Source of the DNA: Promethearchaeota archaeon
Lineage (GTDB): Archaea; Asgardarchaeota; Lokiarchaeia; Sigynarchaeales; SOKP01
Reading direction: 5' to 3'
DNA: 45,199 nt
Assembly: GCA_019058515.1 (NCBI GenBank)
Contig: JAHPYY010000004.1
Location: 1 to 45,199 of the forward strand
Shown: piece after piece, positions 40,786-45,199 of the stretch
How positions within the stretch are numbered: position 1 is the stretch's first letter
How the letters are laid out: each line of letters begins with the position of its first letter
Notes under the pieces: generated by a model
Seen by the model: the letters and a program-made list of their open reading frames with translations, nothing else
Told to the model about the DNA's origin: nothing
The model's database searches: none
Made by a program: the position numbers and the translations under genes

Positions 40786-42609
40786 CTACCCAGAACAATC
40801 GTGTACCAATGTATATTTTCTGTTCATTAATATTAAAAAAACCATCCAAAGTATTAATATTAAGAAATAAGCATATCTAAAACAGAAAAATATTCCCCAA
40901 GAAATAGCTAAAGGGATTAAAATCCTCTTTTTTGAAAGATTACTGCTTTTAGGATTGATTGAAAGATTTTTGTAATCGAAAAAAATTGATAAAAAAGGTG
41001 CTAATAATATTAAGTAGAATTTATAGGCACCACGGGGATAAAACAATTGTACCGCAATAACTAGAAATACTGATAGATACAATATTTTTGTAAATAACTG
41101 ATATCTATTGTTAGATTCGTCTATTTTGTGACTATATCGAAAAAGGGAAATGTAAACTATTGCAAAACTAACACCAAGTAGAATATAATATGCTATTAAA
41201 TAGTTTATCGCCAATGTGATAATATTCGTACCCCCTAATAATAAAATTGGATCAGTGAATCTTACACCTACTCCTAAATGATAAACTACCCGGTTTAAAT
41301 TTTCTGGGGAAAAAACAGCGTTATTAAAAAAAACTCGATTAATATATACTTGATAGTCAACGATAAGGAACGGAAGCGATATGATTAGAATTGTTAAACT
41401 AAATGTAAGCGCGTACTTTATTACAGTTTTAAAATTGGCACCTACCTTTTCCGTTTTATTTTGTTTTATGATGTATATTAACACTAAGGGAAAAAATATA
41501 ATAGCAAATTGTTTATACATAGTTGCGATCCCAAGAGAGGCCAAAGAATATGTGTACTTGCTTTTAAGTAAAAAGTAGAAAGACAAAACAACGAAAAAAG
41601 TATATATTGAGGGATTTAACCAAGTAAAACTTGAGTAGAGTAATGTGAAAGGATTTAGAAAGTAAATCAGTGTTGCGATATTAGACTGTGTTTCATTTTT
41701 AGTTAACTTATACGTAATTTTATGCACAATCCATCCTGTACCTACTCCGAATAAAAACAATGGAATACCCATACCCCACGCATGTGGTAAATACGAAAAA
41801 AATCCAATCGTCAACATATACAAAGGTCCATATTCATATCCAATCATTTCATCCGAATAAAGCCAAACCCCCTCCTTAAAAGGAACTGACCACCCCATAT
41901 ACCATGTCTGATAATCAGAATACATCTCTATAGTAAGATAATACATAAAGGGATGTCCAAAGAAAGCAGATAAGGTCAAAACTCTTACAAAGAACGCAAT
42001 AACATTGATAGATGTTCCGAATAAGAAATACCTTATCGATCCCGTAAAAAGGAAAATACTCGATAAAAAACCCAACATTGTACCTACCAAAGCAATTATA
42101 ATTCCGATATAATATGTTGGATGGACTACTGAATAATAATAGCTAATATAAACGTTAACAGGAGTATCTCCAGTATTAACAATTAATATGTAAATTGACT
42201 CAGGTTGGTCGAGATAAATAGTCTTTCTGTGAGTGGGTTGCCCCAAGTAAGGTTCATATTCTTTTTTAATGGTTTCAATCGGATTCAACTCAACGATATC
42301 CGTTCCGTTTTCCAGCCTTTCAAATTCATGTATATTTAAAATCATAATTGTGAAATTGTAGTTCCAAGAATAATTATAATTACCAGAAGCAGTGATATCA
42401 ATCCTAAATTGAAAATTATTGTCAGTAATTTTAGGATTAAGGAAAAAACCATTATATGTTTCCAAATCGTGGATATAAGCATTCTCGTCACCAGAAGCTG
42501 TGGTCATTTCTGATGGATACATGAAATGGATTATCATCCCCAATATTGCCACAAGAATGCTTATTAGCAATAGAATTTTGAGAAATTTTTTATAATTAAA
42601 CTGAAACAT
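40786..42609 (-). CDS. GT-C-fold membrane glycosyltransferase (mannosyltransferase-like)
   Basis: The 607-residue protein starts with one transmembrane helix (about residues 8-29), followed by an outside domain of about 120 residues. A dense series of eleven or so helices follows, typical of GT-C glycosyltransferases that use lipid-linked sugars. The loop MYSDYQTWYMGWSVPFKEGVWLYSDEMIGYEYGPLYMLTIGFF carries the acidic residue and the Y-x-Y-G-P-L-Y pattern usual for the catalytic first loop region. The gene is a single unit, 60 bp downstream of the winged-helix gene on the same strand. Target sugar and acceptor are unknown. Confidence 0.78.
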   Translation of the reverse strand: MFQFNYKKFLKILLLISILVAILGMIIHFMYPSEMTTASGDENAYIHDLETYNGFFLNPKITDNNFQFRIDITASGNYNYSWNYNFTIMILNIHEFERLENGTDIVELNPIETIKKEYEPYLGQPTHRKTIYLDQPESIYILIVNTGDTPVNVYISYYYSVVHPTYYIGIIIALVGTMLGFLSSIFLFTGSIRYFLFGTSINVIAFFVRVLTLSAFFGHPFMYYLTIEMYSDYQTWYMGWSVPFKEGVWLYSDEMIGYEYGPLYMLTIGFFSYLPHAWGMGIPLFLFGVGTGWIVHKITYKLTKNETQSNIATLIYFLNPFTLLYSSFTWLNPSIYTFFVVLSFYFLLKSKYTYSLASLGIATMYKQFAIIFFPLVLIYIIKQNKTEKVGANFKTVIKYALTFSLTILIISLPFLIVDYQVYINRVFFNNAVFSPENLNRVVYHLGVGVRFTDPILLLGGTNIITLAINYLIAYYILLGVSFAIVYISLFRYSHKIDESNNRYQLFTKILYLSVFLVIAVQLFYPRGAYKFYLILLAPFLSIFFDYKNLSINPKSSNLSKKRILIPLAISWGIFFCFRYAYFLILILWMVFLILMNRKYTLVHDCSG

Positions 42610-42669
42610 AACTAAAATTGAAAAGGGAAACCTTAAAAAACCTTAATGTAGAATTGTGATATGTTGATT

Positions 42670-43695
42670 CTATTTAAAAAAAGATTTTCTATTCAGAATA
42701 TATAAGGTTTTATTAGGATGTTGTATACCCGAAATAACTTCAAATTCTTCTAATTTATGTATGTATTTCGTAGTTGTAGTAGGATGAATTTTTAATTCTT
42801 TTGAGATTCTATATTTTGAACATCCTTTAGGTTTGCTTTTCAAATAATTAATTATTTTGAGGGTTCTTTCTCTACTCATAAAATGTAATCGTTTTGCAGT
42901 TTTCTCCGTAAGGTGTGAATTGTAATAGATTTCTCTATTTTCTACTCTTGTGGTATTGATAAGATTAAATTTTAAGAGCATACTTAGGTGCCATTTTACC
43001 AAAAAAATTGACATTCCCAATAAATTTACAATGTACATGAAATGAATTCCAGGGTTGTTCAAAACCAAATTGTATATCGATAATCGGTTTGAATTATCGA
43101 GTATATCATTGCGAGTTAGTTTAGAACCATTAACTATAACTTTTTTTTTTAATAAGTCGTCTAATACGTTCTTTATGCCGTTTTTATTTAATGATGTTTC
43201 TGATTTCAATAATCGAGCGTTTATATACGGAATTACTTTATCTACTTCTAAGAAACGATTTTTAGATAGAAATTCTCGCACGAAATCTAATATCAAACTC
43301 TCTTGTGAAGTTAAATTTACTTCAATTTCGCGGTCTAGATTCTTGTTTCGAACTTCAGATTTACTTAATTTGAGTTGCTTTCTGATTGCGATAATTACAT
43401 TCGAGAAGATATAGAGGCTAAGCAGAGGAATACCTAGAATTACTGAATTTTCATCAGGTAAATATGAAGTAGTAACACTAAAATATGTATTCATAATTAA
43501 AAGATTTGAAAAAACTTCAAATTCTTCATATTCTTCATAAATCTCTTTTTTATTGCTTGTATTATTTTTGTTTAAAATGGTTTCAGGAGTTCTATCGAAA
43601 CTTTGAGAAACTACAATTGAAACCATTGAAAAGAGAATTAGTGTCACTATTAAACTCTTTAGTATAGCTCTTCTGGAAAACTTACTATGTTTCAT
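42670..43695 (-). CDS. Membrane-tethered tandem winged-helix regulator
   Basis: The 341-residue protein has an N-terminal transmembrane helix (about residues 13-30), a short outside segment of about 45 residues, a second helix (about 82-104, SVILGIPLLSLYIFSNVIIAI) and then cytoplasmic winged-helix domains. The first recognisable one is RLSIYNLVLNNPGIHFMYIVNLLGMSIFLVKWHLSML; the second is RERTLKIINYLKSKPKGCSKYRISKELKIHPTTTTKYIHKLEEFEVI. It is a one-component membrane regulator, probably sensing at the membrane or outside. The start is ATG 43695. It is divergent from the CCG-domain operon across a 230-bp spacer containing a palindrome and may control it. Confidence 0.82.
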   Translation of the reverse strand: MKHSKFSRRAILKSLIVTLILFSMVSIVVSQSFDRTPETILNKNNTSNKKEIYEEYEEFEVFSNLLIMNTYFSVTTSYLPDENSVILGIPLLSLYIFSNVIIAIRKQLKLSKSEVRNKNLDREIEVNLTSQESLILDFVREFLSKNRFLEVDKVIPYINARLLKSETSLNKNGIKNVLDDLLKKKVIVNGSKLTRNDILDNSNRLSIYNLVLNNPGIHFMYIVNLLGMSIFLVKWHLSMLLKFNLINTTRVENREIYYNSHLTEKTAKRLHFMSRERTLKIINYLKSKPKGCSKYRISKELKIHPTTTTKYIHKLEEFEVISGIQHPNKTLYILNRKSFFK

Positions 43696-43786
43696 TTATA
43701 AAAATTATAGAATTATTTAATGGTTAGATTAATGTATATCGATTAATTAATCTTTAACCCATAGTATGAGAACGCAACATAATCTC

Positions 43787-43820
43787 TTTATATAATCACC
43801 ATGTAGGAAAGTGATCACTT
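43787..43820 (+). promoter_or_regulatory. TATA box and 12-bp palindrome before the CCG operon
   Basis: TATA-like TTTATATAA lies at about 43787-43795, and a perfect palindrome AAGTGATCACTT at 43809-43820 falls about 25 bp downstream, at the expected transcription start. This leaves a leader of about 105 bp before the ATG at 43926. The position suits a repressor operator, possibly for the divergent winged-helix regulator. Confidence 0.55.
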
Positions 43821-43925
43821 ATGTATTTTGTCCTAAATAGGGAAGAGTTGAGTTATTAGGTTTCTATGGATTTAAAGAGATACATTTAATTAGCACTTTC
43901 TATTAATCAACTCTAGTGGAGTAAA

Positions 43926-44906
43926 ATGAATGAACGAATTCAAGGTAGAAAAAATTATCCTACTGAAGAAGTCGACGCTAATAATTTCCTCTCTGATCAA
44001 GAAATACGAGATCTAGTTGCTAAAAAAGAGGATATCGAATTCACCCACGATGACTATATAAAGTTGTTTAATTGTGTACACTGTGGAGAATGCGAAACTG
44101 AAGCCGAAAGAATTGCGTTAAAAGAGAAATTCATTCAAGATGGAAACACTTTCGACGAATACAACGAAATGATAGACAATTTCAAACAATTTCGAAGCCC
44201 TTATCCTACAAATAAAATGAGAATAAGAAAGCCAGAAGGGATTCCAGATACTTCAGACACGCTCTTCTTTATGGGGTGCCTTTCAACTATAAGAATTCCG
44301 CGGTACACAGAACACGCTCTTCAATTTTTACTTAAACAAAATATTGACTTTACGATCTTCGATAAGGAAATTTGTTGCGGTTGGCACCTAAAAATCTCTG
44401 GTTTAAAGGACGAATACGAAGTCTGTATGAAAGAAAATATAGAAATTTTCAAATCGAAAGGATTTAAAAAAATCTTATGCTTATGTCCCGCCTGTTATTA
44501 CCTGTTTAAAGAAGAATACACCGATTTGGATTTAGAAATTTCCTATATTGCTGATTATCTCAAACCTGCGAGCGAAAAAAAAAAGGGTAGCGTAGCTGTA
44601 CAACATTTGTGCCAATTAATGAATCGTGGACGAACGGGAGTCGATACTTTTGTCGATAACATCCTATCAAAATCAGGCTACGAGGTCGTTGATGTACCAC
44701 ACTGGTGTTGTGGTGGTGGACAGGGATATCTGCATAGAACGGATGTAATTGAAGCAATAGCTCGAAAAAGGATGGACGATTTTGACCGCGAGGATGTTGA
44801 TTTTGCGACTACGTATTGCCCAAGCTGTTGGTGGATTTTACGCAGATATAGCAAGTTATTTAAAATAAATCCCAAGGCTAAAGACTTATTCGAATTGATA
44901 AAGTAA
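43926..44906 (+). CDS. CCG-domain Fe-S oxidoreductase, HdrB/HdrD-like, with reduced ferredoxin-like N-terminus
   Basis: The 326-residue protein has two CCG (cysteine-rich) domains as in HdrB/HdrD and GlpC/LutA-type proteins. The first runs from FFMGCLSTIRIPRY through EICCGWH to LCPACYYLF. The second has the cysteine of VQHLCQLMNRG, then HWCCGGGQGY and YCPSCWWILRR. These cysteines bind noncubane or 4Fe-4S clusters. The N-terminal part has only FNCVHCGECETEAERIAL: a ferredoxin-like motif that has lost its fourth cysteine and whole second motif. It probably transfers electrons in a soluble complex. A tandem paralogue follows seven bases after its stop. Confidence 0.88.
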   Translation: MNERIQGRKNYPTEEVDANNFLSDQEIRDLVAKKEDIEFTHDDYIKLFNCVHCGECETEAERIALKEKFIQDGNTFDEYNEMIDNFKQFRSPYPTNKMRIRKPEGIPDTSDTLFFMGCLSTIRIPRYTEHALQFLLKQNIDFTIFDKEICCGWHLKISGLKDEYEVCMKENIEIFKSKGFKKILCLCPACYYLFKEEYTDLDLEISYIADYLKPASEKKKGSVAVQHLCQLMNRGRTGVDTFVDNILSKSGYEVVDVPHWCCGGGQGYLHRTDVIEAIARKRMDDFDREDVDFATTYCPSCWWILRRYSKLFKINPKAKDLFELIK

Positions 44907-44913
44907 ATTTAGA

Positions 44914-45199
44914 ATGAACGAAGATTACAAGTGTCCATGCAAAGAAGTTGATCCAAATAACTTTTTGACCAACGAAGAGGTATTTAATTTACTTAAAACC
45001 AAGAATTCGTATAAATTTAAACAAAAAGATTATCTTAGGCTTTATAATTGTATACACTGCAACGATTGCGGTACCTCTGAAGAGCGTTTTTTATTAAAGC
45101 AAAAGTTCCTCGATGATGGAAATAAAATTGATGGTTTTGAAGATACTATCAACGCTTTAACTCAATTTGGAACGCCATTTGTCAGGAACCAGAGTCGAA
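44914..45199 (+). CDS. Partial tandem paralogue of the CCG-domain Fe-S protein
   Basis: The frame starts at ATG 44914, seven bases after the previous stop, and is open to the window end, so the 3' part is missing. The first 95 residues align with the N-terminus of the preceding protein: KEVDPNNFLTNEEVFNLL, then KQKDYLRLYNCIHCNDCGTS and EERFLLKQKFLDDGNKID. The same reduced cysteine motif CxxCxxC is present (CIHCNDC), plus an extra CPC near the start. It is very probably a second CCG-domain subunit working with the first. Confidence 0.85.
   Translation, partial: MNEDYKCPCKEVDPNNFLTNEEVFNLLKTKNSYKFKQKDYLRLYNCIHCNDCGTSEERFLLKQKFLDDGNKIDGFEDTINALTQFGTPFVRNQSR

Overview
The window is AT-rich archaeal DNA, most likely from an Asgard archaeon of the Lokiarchaeia type (inference). 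The signs are a two-ended longin-domain protein (39486-40598), a very large FtsX-type permease with two LolD-like ATPases, an archaeal cobamide gene set with CobY, CbiZ and a CobD carrying a cysteine-rich tail, CCG-domain Fe-S proteins, and archaeal TATA-like promoters. I saw no tRNA, rRNA, CRISPR array or intact insertion sequence.

Layout. Positions 1-730 hold gene debris, including a fragment nearly identical to part of the permease at 2926. Positions 732-2457 (minus) are a two-component pair: a membrane histidine kinase and an unusual regulator with RHH-like, HisKA-like and receiver segments. It is divergent from an ABC exporter operon (2926-8354), across a 468-bp spacer containing inverted and direct repeats. 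Positions 8631-9563 are a mosaic of a CPBP-protease piece, a cbiP piece and a truncated uroporphyrinogen-decarboxylase-type methyltransferase. A bacterial-looking, more GC-rich SDR gene follows, bounded by 23-bp direct repeats, the right one being the 3' end of an HXXEE membrane-protein gene. That gene is divergent from a TetR regulator across overlapping palindromes. A CPBP protease and a small membrane protein come next.

The core, 13790-25968, is a divergent cobamide salvage and assembly locus. Leftward: btuF-btuC-btuD-cobD-cbiB-cobY-NYN. Rightward: cobT-cobS-cobC-cbiZ-cbiP. Together they can import corrinoids (BtuFCD), strip cobinamide to cobyric acid (CbiZ), make and attach aminopropanol phosphate (CobD, CbiB), activate it with GTP (CobY), add the lower ligand (CobT, CobS) and dephosphorylate (CobC); CbiP supplies amidated cobyric acid. 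A 41-bp near-perfect inverted repeat lies between the two operons and is a candidate shared operator. No corrin-ring genes are present, so the locus fits salvage or late-step assembly.

Downstream are a HEAT-repeat protein, a glutaredoxin/FTR redox pair, a candidate structured RNA (29064-29228) and an oligopeptide-type binding protein with helical repeats. Positions 32416-35808 are a gene graveyard: an alcohol-dehydrogenase tail, kinase pieces, a frameshifted unknown ORF and a frameshifted NucS-like nuclease. Then come an ICMT-like operon with a 42-residue leader protein, a membrane protein with conserved histidines, the longin protein, a GT-C glycosyltransferase, a membrane-tethered winged-helix regulator, and two tandem CCG-domain Fe-S proteins, the second cut by the window end.
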